Shown here piece after piece: positions 33,173 to 44,747 of a stretch of 64,000 nt of DNA. The stretch spans positions 14,605,344-14,669,343 of the forward strand of contig OZ020487.1 of the NCBI GenBank assembly GCA_963971405.1, written 5' to 3'. Source of the DNA: Psococerastis gibbosa. Its lineage: Eukaryota > Arthropoda > Insecta > Psocodea > Psocidae. The translations under genes were made by a program, and so were the position numbers. Position 1 is the first letter of the stretch; each line of letters begins with the position of its first letter. The notes beneath the pieces are model-generated. The model searched no databases. It saw nothing but the letters and a program-made list of their open reading frames with translations, and was not told where the DNA came from.

Positions 33173-33845
33173 TATATTAGAGTTACCCCAGTACCGCCCT
33201 ATTTATTTGTCACATATATGCCCACAATGTCACTGTGGAAATTAAATTGAGTGGAACTGGTGTAACGCAAACACCAGGCTACGAGTCTTCTTACAACTCA
33301 GAAAGAAATCACTTCAATATTTCTAAATTAAATTTGAGGTATCGTGCATACAGTAAGAAAGTTAATAATACACCCAGACTTGCATCCACGCCGGCATTAT
33401 TTCCCATTTCAACTAAAGGAGAACGAAGCAGTTCATTTTGGAGTGGAAATGGCTTTGTTTCAACCTGTATAAATACTTGCCGTGGCAGCAGAACACCTTA
33501 ACTTTCTTTGAAACTCAATATTTACATTTGTCTTACGAATTTAATCTCCTTGCCTTTTCCCGCCCTTTCCCATCCTCCATCTTGCCTCTAGCTGCGTCTC
33601 TCTTTCTCTGTTTCGCGCCATTTTCTCACTGTTCATCTTTTTTCTTTTGTTTTTCTCCCCTGGGCTCCTTTACTTTGACTTGAATCATTTGTTTTTAGAG
33701 GGCGAAAACAATCTCGCGGTTTCTTTTAAAGGTCCTTTGGACTTTTAAGAGCGAGCATCATTTAATAATAGCATGCTGTGTTGTGGGTAACTTTTCAGGG
33801 TTTAAGATGAACTTATATAGCCTTTTATCGTATTACGTATTTTCG
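33173..33845. other. No gene recognised
   Basis: Two overlapping plus-strand frames (33235-33501, 33438-33683) show no recognisable domain and no splice context that I can judge. Confidence 0.35.
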
Positions 33846-33847
33846 TA

Positions 33848-33905
33848 CTTACTTAATTACTTAACGTTTCCGGGCCTAGGACACGTTGATCCAAACACTG
33901 CGCTC
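33848..33905 (-). mobile_element. LINE-c 3'-end fragment
   Basis: CGTTTCCGGGCCTAGGACAC and GTTGATCCAAA correspond to the terminal part of the LINE remnant at 36190-36429 (stop region plus 3' end with the CTTACTTA repeat). Only ~55 bp survive. Confidence 0.55.
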
Positions 33906-34500
33906 TGTATATATGCACAGTATGTCTTGTGGCACACAATAATTGGCATAGCCCTGTATTGTTTTTCGGTGGCGGCTCGCCATTAGAGGCAACTGAGACA
34001 GTGTCTCACCTAATTTTCCAAATAATTCGACTAAAAACGTGTATTTTGAATTAGGAAATGTAGCCTAAACAAATTCTAAAAGAGGCAACTAATACTTAAA
34101 AAATACCGTGAAAAAGAACCATCCAACTAACTAGCTTAAAAAATTCACAACAACTAGCTGTAACGATGTAGAAGCACCATTTCCGACTGCCTCTCCATTG
34201 GTAGAAGACAGGCACGAATTCGAGTTGTAAAAAGCTCAAACAGTGTGAAGATACATACTCAAAACCTTCGCTGCAACCAGCTCAATGATGAGCCAATGAG
34301 ACACGCGCTAGACCCTGCCTCTAAATGAGTTTAATTACACACACAGATCTGCCAATTTTCAGTTTTTATTTTATTTTTGTATGCTGTGCCTCATCAATTT
34401 ATCTCCCCACGAGTCGCCACTGTTGTTTTTATTTGCTTTTGCTTTTAATACCTTTGTACTTTGAAAAACCGCGCGGATACTAATAGACAAGTAGCATAGC
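33906..34500. other. No gene recognised
   Basis: Nothing recognised. Confidence 0.4.
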
Positions 34501-34502
34501 CT

Positions 34503-34662
34503 ATTAAATAAAGAAATAAATAATGACTATTTTTTTAAGGTTAATCCCTAAGCCAACCTAAGTGGGATTAGGGCTATACAGACCTCTCATACACGAAAAC
34601 ACGAATGCCCAGGACCTCCTGATTTACATGCACTCCGAAGCATGATCAGAAAATGTAGCTTA
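34503..34662 (-). mobile_element. SINE-A, 5'-truncated
   Basis: The (TTTA)n-type tail and body (TTAGGTTGGCTTAGGGATTA on the minus strand; GCTTCGGAGTGCATG; GCTACATTTTCTG) are present. The tRNA head is missing, so the copy ends precisely at the head/body junction. Diverged from other copies. Confidence 0.7.
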
Positions 34663-35504
34663 GAAAACAGGTGCGAGTGGCCACAGTGGGTCTTTTGTAG
34701 GTCAGGGTGGATTTTCTTACAATATAAGTATGGGGAAAATCAGTAAATTCAACACGGGCATTTCCATAGTCTTAAATGACCGCAGATTCCGTAAATTGAA
34801 AATACTATATATACTATAATTTAACAGACTCTATCCTTGTTGGCTTACTAATTGACGGAAATGATTGGAGGGGTAGTTAAGTGACAGCAGCCGTTGTTTC
34901 GAGTTCGGTGTGGGCGCCATTGCTGTCGTCTTATCACCCAAAATCAATTTACGACTCAATCGAGTGAAACAATTTATGCCAAGTGAAACCTCTCCGACTT
35001 CGATTATTTCCAAAGACGGAAGTTAGCAACCATGAATATTAATGACTGCTCATCTTTCTGTCCTTTCGCTTTTAAAATGAGGGAAGCATGATTTTTTTTT
35101 ATAGAGGAAAACTTTTCTCAAGTTTCTATCTTCCCATTCATTTATATTTCCAGCTTAATTAATGGGTGTCCAACGATGTTAATTATAATTGTATAGCACT
35201 ATATTAAATGTACTATGCCCATGATTAGCTTATGGGGTAACTCAAGATGGCTACACTAGTTTTTGTTATTTTGATTTTTACTCTATTGCTCTATGGGAAA
35301 GACGCAAGGCGAGATCTAAAAACCCTTCTCCTGGAACTATGCATATTTCAGCTCAGGAGGAGGACAGACCTGAACTATGTAGGCCTACAAAGGGTAAAAA
35401 ATAAGGAACACTGGAGGGTCATAGAAAACCTATGCAGTAGGCCAAATCCAATTTTTTAAACGTAATTTATTAATGAATGTTCATTCTATCCACTGTTCAA
35501 ATTC
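34663..35504. other. No gene recognised
   Basis: Nothing recognised. The short plus-strand frame at 35247-35459 starts with a hydrophobic stretch but matches nothing I know. Confidence 0.35.
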
Positions 35505-35590
35505 AAATAAATTTATTCCAATTCTTCACACAAAACAGGCTTACATAAAATGATAAATTGTATCCCTACAATATAAAATTAAATTAAAAT
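35505..35590 (-). mobile_element. LINE-a 3' tail fragment
   Basis: TCAAATTCAAATAAATTTATTCCAATT and ATAAAATGATAAATTGTAT match the terminal part of LINE-a at 8505-8600 and 59133-59200. Confidence 0.6.
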
Positions 35591-35655
35591 GAAGCCTTTT
35601 ATTTCGGGGGGGGGGGTCCGGACACCTTGGACCACCCCCCTCGGCACGGCCATTT
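35591..35655 (-). mobile_element. Poly-G MITE end (GGCCGTGCC type)
   Basis: On the minus strand it begins GGCCGTGCCGAGGGGGTGG and continues GTCCGGACCCCCCC..CGAAATAAAAGG. The same terminus is at 45295-45343. The opposite end is not found. Confidence 0.5.
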
Positions 35656-35727
35656 ATATAATATAACAATTAATAAATTAAATGGCCATTTACACGCCAT
35701 TCTTCTTCTTCTTCTTCCTCTTCCCTC

Positions 35728-36045
35728 TTAGTGCCGCGTGTGCAGCGTGAGGTGGTCGCCCCAGACCCATTTCTTGTACTCGACCACGTGGTCGGTCGCC
35801 AAGGTTTTGAGCTCAGCGCCTCAGCCATTGTTTTATTTCTAGCTCCGGCCTCCGGCGAGTTGTTCTACTCTTTCCTCGAGGGTTGCCCTCGGTCTGCCGA
35901 TAGGTCTTCTACCGTGTGGCCTTACTTCCGCCAACCTCCGTGTCGTCCTTTTCTCATCCATCCTTTGAACAATTGCAGCTGCTTGTTCTCTATTCATCTC
36001 TCTATGGAATCCACTTACAGGATTCGGTCCGGAATGGTTAACTAA
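35728..36045 (-). pseudogene. LINE ORF2 C-terminal remnant with frameshift
   Basis: Minus-strand translation gives VQRMDEKRTTRRLAEVRP, then HGRRPIGRPRATLEERVEQL, a TAG, and after a frame change LKTLATDHVVEYKKWVWGDH, ending at TAA (35730-35728). H-x-RMD-E-R...E...P.GRRP.GRPR..W is the familiar end of insect non-LTR ORF2 proteins. It is followed by a GAAGAAGAAG microsatellite tail. The RT domain is absent. Confidence 0.75.
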
Positions 36046-36210
36046 TAAATCAAATGGTCATTTGCACTCCATTTAGTCGTGACACGCACTCTTAAATTTC
36101 GGTAAAAACGTTTTTAATTTCCAATTTCCAAAGCCCCACCACCAGAACCGAAAAAGAAGAAGATAAGACTGGTTAAGGGTCAGATACTTACTTACTTAAT
36201 GTGTCCGGGC

Positions 36211-36429
36211 CTACGACACGTTGATCCAAAACGTTGCAGCCTGGATGGCCTTGTCATTTGCTTCAGATAGATCTGCGTGGGACACAGCTTCGTCAAGTCT
36301 CGGGCAGACAAGGAGGTGGTCGTCGTCCTGTAGTTGTCCACATTCACAAGTCGGGTCCTCTGTCAGTCCCCATCTGCACATGTTAACGCGGCATCGCGTG
36401 ACCCCCGTTCTTAATCTGTTCAGGCTCAG
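36211..36429 (-). pseudogene. LINE-c ORF2 C-terminal fragment (Jockey/I-type)
   Basis: An uninterrupted ~73-codon minus-strand frame: LNRLRTGVTRCRVNMCRWGL, then DPTCECGQLQDDDHLLVCPR, and on to a TAG at 36213. LRTG..R.......W......C.CG....HL...CP is the Cys/His block that ends Jockey- and I-like ORF2 proteins. Its open state suggests modest age. The catalytic RT is not in the window. A (CTTA)n-like tail follows on the minus strand. Confidence 0.8.
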
Positions 36430-36694
36430 ATAAGGTTGAGTAGACTGGAAAGGATAATTTATTTTTTCTCTAGTGTTCTGGGAGTGGAATGAGGGTAAAG
36501 GAAAAGGGGTGTAAGGAAGGGAGGGTGCTGTTATGTTGAATAAACCGCTCGGGAATCACAGGATGTAAACAAACTTATGTTTCCCAAAATTTATAAGTTT
36601 TCTGATATCCGATATTTTGCTTATATTTTTAAAATCTAGACTGCTGACCTAATTGAGTAGCAGCGGGTCTACTATAGCGATTAGTGTTACCTTA
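36430..36694. other. Spacer, nothing recognised
   Basis: No repeat or coding signal was seen. Confidence 0.4.
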
Positions 36695-36783
36695 CTCTTG
36701 GGGTTAAACATGTAAACAAAACAATTTTGAATTGCACTTTCTATTATAAAATTATCTTGTTTACATTTCTAAATCCCAGGTTA
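36695..36783. repeat. Repeat P, copy 3
   Basis: GGGGTTAAACATGTAAACAA at one side and TTGTTTACATTTCTAAATCCCAGG at the other, a diverged version of 2621-2709. A core-family MITE sits on its right border. Confidence 0.5.
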
Positions 36784-36924
36784 GGCGGGGTTTCCACATA
36801 CGTCAATCGTCAATGAGACATGTGAAATTGAAGGTTTAGCAGACATTAAAGACATACTAAAAATTCTGCTACCACGTCAAAACCATATTTCTCATTGACG
36901 ATTGACGGATGTGGAAACCCCGCC
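36784..36924. mobile_element. Tourist-like palindromic MITE (core family), copy 5
   Basis: A 141-bp hairpin, arms GGCGGGGTTTCCACATACG / GGATGTGGAAACCCCGCC, TTA on both sides (36781-36783 and 36925-36927). The core TTTAGCAGACATTAAAGACA pairs with TTCTGCTACCACGTC. Closely related to 23967-24108. Confidence 0.87.
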
Positions 36925-37125
36925 TTAAGATTAAAATTAATCGTACGAGTATGCCCACAGGTATGAAATATTTTGCACGTCTGACTGGCGGGAAATGCTA
37001 ATTTCGCAAGTTGTAAAAGTAGCCTTTGACATTTGGGTGAGATTTATTTTAATTTAACCATAAAAACGGGGCTATTTGCATGACAGAAAGGAATATGTGA
37101 AAAAAATGGACGAAAATGGGACGGT

Positions 37126-37196
37126 GGCGACTTTGGTGTTGTAGTCAGCATACTAGACTGGCATCGGCCATCGGGTTCGATTCCCGTTTCCGTACA
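37126..37196 (+). ncRNA. tRNA-like SINE head
   Basis: GGTGTTGTAGTCAGCATACT (box A-like) is followed at tRNA spacing by CATCGGGTTCGATTCCCGTT (perfect box B with T-stem). No acceptor stem complement is visible, so I read it as the head of a SINE family different from A and B. A degraded tRNA gene is the alternative. Confidence 0.5.
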
Positions 37197-37199
37197 TGA

Positions 37200-38024
37200 T
37201 TCTATATCTTTTCTTCTCTCATTCCCCTGCTTGTAGAGGCTTACTAGAAAGTCAAATAGGTGCTTTGACTCTGAACCTTTCTTCATAACATACGATATTG
37301 AAGCTTTTTCATGGTTTTAATTATTTGAGTTGGTCTAACAAATTAGGTTTTCAAAATCTGTGGGCTATAGCTGCCCTGTCCATTATATGTGGTTCATTAT
37401 CGCGCCCGAACTACAGTAAATATAGGGGTTTCTGAGCAATTGGAATTGTGTGAACAGTCGTAAAATATTGATTGTATAGGTAAAAATTTTTGTTCAGTAA
37501 AATGACATAAATTAGAAGAAATGTTCCTCTACATTTTACGGATAGTATTTAGCCCTCGCCGACACCGCATTGCAGAGGCGGCGAAAATTTTTGTGGACGG
37601 CGCACTATCGCTCAGGGTCTGGAACGCGTCATGTAACAAAAAATTGACAATATCAATACAAATTTTCATTAGGGCGCGAAAACCTCTTCTCGAGCGTTTG
37701 GCCACAGTTATGGAAAGCGTATATAAATAATATACTTATTCTACGGCCAGGTTACCCTCATGGGTCGTTTGAAAAGTGTCGGTAAGAATGAATTAGAAGA
37801 TTTTTTTTTTTAATTTAAATTTCAAACATGCTAATTTTGGGCATTCCCGTGATGAACCCCTCAATCTAATCCTAAAATCAAGTCTAATCCTAAAATTGCT
37901 CCTAAAATACAATTACAATTAAAATTACAATAGAAAAAATATGTTAAAAGTTTAAAAAAAAATAATAATAATAGTTTAATTCCCAAAATAAATTCAGTTA
38001 CATAAGTTTATACATAAAGTTTTT
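37200..38024. other. No gene recognised
   Basis: At 37508-37530 AATTAGAAGAAATGTTCCTC repeats an arm of the TIR element at 1855-2074. At 37860-37925 CCTAAAAT(C/T)... short direct repeats occur. No gene. Confidence 0.4.
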
Positions 38025-38656
38025 TGCTTTCCAATTTATACGAAGTATAAGGAAAGCTTTGTGATGGTCGAAATTTTCGATTCCGAGATATCAACGGATT
38101 TACACGTTTTGAGGTCCCAGGAACCCAAAAAAGTGGTTTTTACGAAATGTCTGTCTGTCGCTCTGTCTGTCTGCCTGTCTGTCTGTCTGTTCATCGATTT
38201 CCGGACAAACTACTCGGTGGATTTGTGTGAAATTGGACATGTAGGTTCACAAAAATCATACCTCGGGATCTTTATTTTTATTTTTGGCTAACTCAATTTG
38301 GGGGGGGGGGGGGTTTATTTTCAAAAAACTCCAAAAAACGTCTAAAAAATTCATTTCTCAAAAACGGCTCCAACGATTTCTTTTCAATTCACATATATTC
38401 AAGTCATTATTAATGTTGATAAAATGCGGGGGGTCGCTTACCCCTTGATAGTTTGCTTCTGGGGGTAAAAAAATAAAAATAACTTAATTTTAATGAAAAA
38501 TTAAGAAAGACAGTTTGCTTTCCCAAAAAACTATTTGGTTTTGTGCAAAAAAAATTTTTTTAACCATAGGAAAATTATTTACCATGAAAAAATCATTTTA
38601 TCTCCCTACTAATTCATAAATTGGAAAGCATGTTCGAGTAAACTCGGACCGGTTCT
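38025..38656 (+). mobile_element. HINE/DINE-like element, copy 3 (best termini)
   Basis: The 5' TGCTTTCCAATTTATACG and the 3' CATAAATTGGAAAGCATG are perfect 14-bp subterminal inverted repeats. The 5' hairpin (TTATACGAAGTATAA), GATTCCGAGATATCAACGG, the (TCTG)n array at about 38150, the AAACTACTCGGTGGATTTGT block, a G13 run, and the 3' hairpin CGAGTAAACTCG followed by GACCGGTTCT are all present. Flanks show T-rich DNA and no duplication. ~632 bp, shortened in the middle relative to copy 1. Confidence 0.65.
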
Positions 38657-40750
38657 CTTCTTTGTGTCCCTTGCCATCCTGCAGCCATTTTGTACGTGGA
38701 GGCAAGGTGCAGAAAACCGGTATATAAGGTATATAAATTACAATTAAAGAAAGATGGCGATGCTCTCCATTGTTCTTTATTAATAATTTTCACGCGATGG
38801 TGGGAAAGAAGAAAGAAAGAAAGGAAATTGTCTTTATTTTTCACATGGTCTTTTTACAATTAACCCAGTGTTAGCTTGTTGCAAAGGTCCCAACGTAGTC
38901 GCTGTAAAGTGGCAAAGAGGCAGCTTGTTAAATAGTAACGGGAGAGTAGTAGGTGCAAATTCAGTCAATAATTAAAGTTAGATCTAAGTGCAGCCTATAA
39001 TTACGAAGCTCGACCATGCTCGAATTACGTTCTCTGTCCTCTCCAGCCCCCACTCAACCCAGCTCGTTCAAATAACTTCTATTGTCTACACATCCTTCAA
39101 TAGCCAAGAAAAAGTTTGCATGATGAGCTATGGGTACGTTCTTCTTCAGCCAACGCCCATCTTTGGCCAGTAGGCCATTTGACGTCGTGTCGCATAGTAG
39201 AGCTGAAGCCCTATTATGGTGATTTGGGATTAACAGAACACCGGGGTTTATTTAATTGTTTTAAACAAATGAGTGCAAAATGCGCGGGAAATCAAATTCA
39301 AAATCCTCGGCTATATTTTTGGTGAGTTTTCATTTTTTCTCCCTTAGATGTAGACACATTAATTAAAATTCTTAATATATTTCAAATTTTTACCAGTACA
39401 TTTTAATGTTTATTATAGTATGTATAGGCCTATTGTTCGCCTTTTGTTTTGTATTTATTCAATAAAGTCGTTGTCAATTCAATTCAATTCAATAGTAGTA
39501 ATGTATTTCCTTCAATTATAAAACAATTCAAGTTCAATAACTGGGTTAGTGACATCAAAAAGTAGAAGAACAATTTCTTCTACAGCTTCTACATCTCATA
39601 CTTATGGCTCCATGATATTTCTTGTGGAATTGGTTTTTACGCCCGTTTTCCCCCTCCACTTATCCTTAAAGGCCAAATAGGAAAAACCTTACAGGTGTAC
39701 AAAATACAATTTTTAAATTCATGAGGAAACAATACCTGCCAATAATTTCCAAAAATCCAATGGGGTCGTTCCTAGCATTGGGCCACTATACAAGTAGGCC
39801 TAGTTCACAATAAACCACCCCTCAAGCAATAATAACAATAGAATGGCCACAGTTGGCTTTCTTTCAGAGTTTTCAGGGCAAAATAAGGCAAAAGATGTTG
39901 GGGTTCCGAAACCTCCACGCGGCCGAATTTTCAGACGTCCCCAAAATGTATGAAATTATTTTAAGACGAGGATGTTGCGACGGTCTTAACCAAGGGATGA
40001 TAGGAGGGGGGGGGGGTGCCTGTCAGCTGCAATGGGTCCCCTGCAGCTGACTGTAATGCTCACTCGGGCGCTACGAAATTTTTATTGGCTTTTTCAATTT
40101 AGAAAGCTTGCGGGGGGTTGAGGGCTTTGTATATCCATCCATGCACCTCCTTATAACGCGGTTCACCTTTATGAACACTGTGTTCCAAGCAATGGATGTT
40201 ACATTTTCCAAAAGATTTGAATGCCAAGCTTAATTCTTAAGAGTGGATGTTGGGTTAGAAAATGGCCTGTTTTGTACAATAGTTACCCCTCAAAGCTTGG
40301 ATTCATGCCATGGTTTAGTCTAGGGGTTGGGAACCTTTTTTTTTTACATGGAGCCTGTTTTCACAGTTCTGTCGAATCACAAACCATCTGACTGTCATAC
40401 ATACTAATCCACATATCACGAACGGGCCCCTACATTTATTAAAACTTGCTTGAAAAACGAAAATGAATGCGCTGACGTTATTGGGGGAAGGTTTTTGACT
40501 GAGGCAGCAGCGCCGAGGATTATTCAGTTGCTGCAGTGATTGCTAACAGCCACCGGAAATCAGGCTTTATTTGCCGGGTAAAATAAGACTGGGACTCCCC
40601 AACCCAACCTCGGGGGGTTCGTTTTGAAACTCGCCAGATTGTTCTGCTGCTGCAGTTTAAATATAACAGGAAGAATACAGTTGGTTCCAATTTTACTAGG
40701 CTAGAGTATTTTTCATTTATACATTGATTGAAACTGTAACTATTTGTATT
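38657..40750. other. No gene recognised; LINE tail at 39437-39494
   Basis: At 39437-39494 (plus) CCTTTTGTTTTGTATTTATT, AATAAAGTCGTTGTC and (AATTC)n form a LINE 3' end matching 2345-2412. A G11 run lies at about 40006, and a poly(T) after GGGGTTGGGAACC at about 40322 looks like a hAT MITE end. The rest is unassigned. Confidence 0.4.
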
Positions 40751-40756
40751 ACATAA

Positions 40757-40967
40757 ATAAATAAGGACTTTTTATTGCTTCTATTACTAAGCCAACCCAG
40801 CGGAGTTAGGGCGATAAACCCCTCTCTTACACTCAACTAGGAAGTCCCGGGACCGCTTGCTTTACATGCCCTCCAAAGCATGGCCAGAAAATGTAGCCAG
40901 TGTGGGACTCGAACCAACAACCTTTCGGGGGAAAGTCAGAGTCCGTAGTACTACGCTACATGTCCTG
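40757..40967 (-). mobile_element. SINE-A, full-length copy with target duplication
   Basis: Box B GGTTCGAGTCCCACAC and box A-like TAGCGTAGTACTACGG lie on the minus strand, with the standard body and TTATTTATTTAT tail. ACATAA is repeated at 40751-40756 and 40968-40973. Confidence 0.82.
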
Positions 40968-40973
40968 ACATAA

Positions 40974-41390
40974 TGTTCCAATTTTTAAGGGAAGAGACAA
41001 TTGGAGGAAGAAAAGCCTTACAAGTGTACTAAAGCATTCATTGAATGAAATTTCGATCGCATAACTTTCAAAAATCACTTAGAAGAAATCTAAATCTAAA
41101 TTTTGATATAGACTACATGCTCTTAACGAACTCAAAATATGATATTAATTCATAATATTGGCAAAGTTTTATTTTTTTTACTAAACACCCTGAGACCCCC
41201 GACCCCCTTTGTGTACAGATAAATCCTTCGTTTGTAAAATCAAAATGTTACTTCCAAAATTCTTAAAAAGGGGGGAGGGGTTGCTGCTAAGGTTATACCC
41301 TCTCATTAAAAAGCTGTATACGCCCATGTCTGGACCAATGCAGATTGTGTGGCAAGCATATCAATCTATTATATTATACTAAAATCGACC
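40974..41390. other. No gene recognised
   Basis: A C/G-rich worn MITE piece may lie at 41190-41290. Nothing else. Confidence 0.35.
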
Positions 41391-41848
41391 CCCTAAAGTC
41401 AGAAGGGCGTAACCAACATTTTTGGTGAAATTGAGTTTTGATCAGATTTAGTGACCTTGTCATGAGGTGAACCTTTGCATAAGCCGAAAAAATTCTATCT
41501 TGAAATATAAGGCTGAAATTTTCGATTAGGAGGAGGGCGTATGTTACGGTCATATACCGTAACATACAGAAGTAATATTGTAGTAGTGAACCTAGGAACG
41601 ACCCTGGGTAGTAGCTAGGGTGGGCCACCAGCCACCCAGGGTCTGTGAGCATTGTGTTTTCTTGTGTCTTGTACCCTATATTTTCTGTTGATATATCGTA
41701 AGTTCTTGAATAGGAAATACTTGCTAGCGGTAGTCTCCCCATCAGGCCAGGCTGCCACAGCCTCTCCAACAGCGTATCTGACTATACGGACAGAAACGCA
41801 ATTATCTCAAAATGTTGTTTTTGATGGTACGCCCTTCTGACTTCAGGG
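41391..41848. mobile_element. Non-autonomous TIR element, ~458 bp
   Basis: The left end CCCTAAAGTCAGAAGGGCGTA and right end TACGCCCTTCTGACTTCAGGG are inverted repeats with one difference over 20 bp. The match continues as CAACATTTT / AAAATGTTG. A short perfect palindrome ATGTTACGGT..ACCGTAACAT lies near 41552. The overlapping minus-strand frame of 131 codons has no recognisable domain. Confidence 0.65.
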
Positions 41849-41849
41849 T

Positions 41850-42479
41850 GACAATCCTGGTGTTTTAACGACAAAAATGTTTTTTTCTAAGAAATTGAGC
41901 CAAAAAAATGCAGAAGAAAGAGTGGAAGGCGTGCAAAACGAAAGTGTCGCGTTTTTTTGAAGTCTTCTGCAAGTATTCTATGTGGCAAAGTTCTTACAGT
42001 AATCGGATTCAGTGAAAAAATACACATAAAGCTGCTGGGAATGTTTCTTTCAGAATTTCTTCTAGAAAAACTACATATTTCACCGTTCGCTTGTAAAATA
42101 TATGTACCGCCATTCATCCAACGCAAAGCGACAAATTATTCCTGACTGAGACTTTTCAAGTGATGGTGGGAACTGCTCTTAGAGGTACTCGCTAACTGTT
42201 AAAATTGTGCGTTTATTTGTACTACGCCATTGACGCTCAGTAGACTTTATTATTTCGGAGGTTCTGACCCCACCATCCCGCTCTCGTCATCACTCGAAGA
42301 ACCGGTAGGGTGAACCTGAACATGCTTTCCTATTTATCAATACTGTAAGTTCCGTTGTTAAATACCGGCTGCCTATAGATTTTTCCTATCCTAAAGCACT
42401 GGATTGATCGATAAGTCGTTTGCATCTTGTCTAGAATGGCCAAACCAATAAGAGATTTTTATTTTATTTTTTAAAAGGT
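41850..42479. other. No gene recognised
   Basis: Short frames on both strands at 41887-42145 overlap and match nothing known to me. Confidence 0.35.
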
Positions 42480-42822
42480 TAATATGATGCAAACAATTTA
42501 ATGAATGTATCCGGTTGACCTCTTCAGTCGCCTCTATCGGTTAGTACCCGTGTTGAGTTACGACACCACGTCTCCGATCGCATGGCGTGTAGCAGGGACG
42601 GTTTCAGAAAAAGTTTTCGGGAGGGGGGGGCGTTGGCTGGAAAAATATCGCGTTTCTTTTACTTGAGTAATAATTTTTCTTAATTTCCTTCAAAAGTCCA
42701 TTCTATCTAGTATAAAACTTTTTCTCGCGGGGGGGGGGGGGGGGCGCCCCCAAGGATCCGTCCCTGGCGTGTAGAGACTCGCACAAGTACAAGCACGTTA
42801 CCACCTTGCCATCGAAGTCGAT
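42480..42822 (+). repeat. Repeat O, split by a hAT MITE
   Basis: The left part (42480-42592: TTTAATGAATGTATCCGG, CTCTTCAGTCGCCTCTATCG, GTGTTGAGTTACGACA, CGATCGCATGGCGTGTAG) continues at 42767 (GCGTGTAGAGACTCGCACAA, ACCTTGCCATCGAAGTCG). Confidence 0.65.
42593..42766 (+). mobile_element. hAT-type poly-G MITE with perfect 8-bp duplication
   Basis: Ends CAGGGACGG / CCGTCCCTG. GCGTGTAG stands at 42585-42592 and 42767-42774. G8 and G16 tracts lie inside. 174 bp, no ORF. Removing the element and one GCGTGTAG restores the uninterrupted repeat O seen at 44103-44228, so both boundaries are certain. Confidence 0.9.
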
Positions 42823-44087
42823 AATTTAATACTACAGTACCTATTACACAATAATAATGGTATGATATGCAATGCATTGGGGCTCGGATTATCCTTAATG
42901 CATTATTACAGTTATTCGTGTAATACATGTATTACCTGTAATACAGTTACAGACATTCCGAAAAAAAAACACTTTTTGGTTCTTTTTCAGCCTATAGGTA
43001 CCTACTAATTTGTGGTAGATATACTGTACATACATAATAGTCTCCTTATTATATCCTATACAACTTACTCATAGTAAAAATTAATTTTTAATTTAATTTA
43101 CATTTTTAAAATACACGGAATAATTATAAATATATAATATATATTGATCATAAAATACACTGTGGTTTATAATTTTTTTTTTTAAGGCGCGGGACTCTTT
43201 CAAGTATTTGCGCCGGTCGGTGTGTGTGTGTGTGTGCGGAAATCATGGGTGTTTTAGAATGGTTTTGTCTACAGTCTACAGGTGGGGCATGACTCCGGTT
43301 TTATTATAACGTAAAACTGTACTAAGAATTTTAATTTTTACCATGAGAAAGTGTAGTATTGTGAAAAGTGGGATTAAGCTTAGTCAAATAAAATATAAAG
43401 TCGCCCTATATATATTGATCACTTTAAATGAAAAAAAAAAATACGCTATGATGTACTGTACGGTGTATTGACATTCTATGATATGTGACGTATATATACC
43501 GAATATACGTAAGAGTTAAGATAAAAATAATAAAATAATCAACCCTGGTGTTAACCAACAAGGTATACGTAGAATTCTGCCCAATCAGTCTCGTATAGAA
43601 ATTCTTTAAAGCACTTTTTAAGGAAATTTTTCGGGAAATTTTCACTGCCGCCAGCTGACAAAGATGATAATTTGTTTAATGTAGATTACACACTTGCATG
43701 AAGATGTTTAATGGAAAACCTTAAAACAGCCTGAGGCGATTTTCCAGGTGGATTTTAAAATGTTGAACCCGGTAATGTATTTATTTATAGCGACGCCCCA
43801 GGCGTCTGCCTCTTCCCCGCCGTCCCACCCGTCTTCCAGTTTTCATAACTTAACGGGACCCACGTGAGTAAAGCAATTCAGGCGACCCTAAATTTATAAT
43901 ATTTTTATTCGTTCACAGGAAGCTAAGAACAAGAACCTACAACAAGTCCCTATTTAAGCCTTTGTTAAGATAAAATTGGACCCCCACTACATGTCTTTTG
44001 TTCTATGTTTTGTCAAATTTCTAATAAAATATTAATCATAGAGTCATAAATGAGTAGTAAAAGACGTAGAAGACATTCTAATAAATA
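42823..44087. other. No gene recognised; (TG)n microsatellite
   Basis: A (TG)9 tract lies at about 43217-43235. AT-rich otherwise, with no coding signal. Confidence 0.4.
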
Positions 44088-44102
44088 ATGCTGTATATAG
44101 CT

Positions 44103-44228
44103 TCGATGGCAAGGTGGGCTTGTACTTGTGCGAGTCTCTACACGCCATGCAATCAGAGACGTATCGTAACTCAACACTAGTACAAACCTACAGAGGCGAC
44201 TGAAGAGGCCAATCGGATACATTCATTA
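44103..44228 (-). repeat. Repeat O, uninterrupted copy
   Basis: The minus-strand copy contains CACGCCATGCAATCAGAGAC, CGTAACTCAACAC and CAGAGGCGACTGAAGAGG. It is useful as the empty-site reference for the MITE at 42593. Confidence 0.65.
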
Positions 44229-44747
44229 AACCCTTGTATGTCAATAACCATTTTATGACAAACAATAAAGAATAAAAACAACGATAGCTGGCTCTAATAT
44301 AACTCCTTTTCGCCGATTAGTAATATAGCGCATGTACGGTACTGTGCGTCGGCCTACCTATAGTAACTTACAATTAACTCCTACTATTGTATTATATTAA
44401 AATTATGAGACAGCAAGAACCTCATAGTGCAAAATAAAGTGAGTAGTAAAATATTTTTCCCTGTAAAAAAAAACCTCGCAGGTGTTTGATGATAGCTTAT
44501 TAAAAAAAAGTAGATGTGCTTGAAAAGGAGCATTAGCTGCATTGCCTAGGTCGCGCCATGAAAATCTATGCTCACGCAATTAAATTTGAGGGGAGGGGAA
44601 GGGCGGTATTCATTGCGGAGAACCTAATTAGGGAAACTCTATAAAAGTAATAATAAAGGTAGCTCCTATGTGGGGCAACCCATTTTTGTCCTGACGTCAG
44701 GACCGGAGCTTCGCGCTTCATGTGTGTTGGAGCCTGGAGGCGAAACA
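44229..44747. other. No gene recognised
   Basis: Nothing recognised. Confidence 0.4.

Noticed and set aside
41374..41769. 131-codon minus-strand frame
   Set aside because: It overlaps an element with 20-bp inverted ends and has no recognisable domain.
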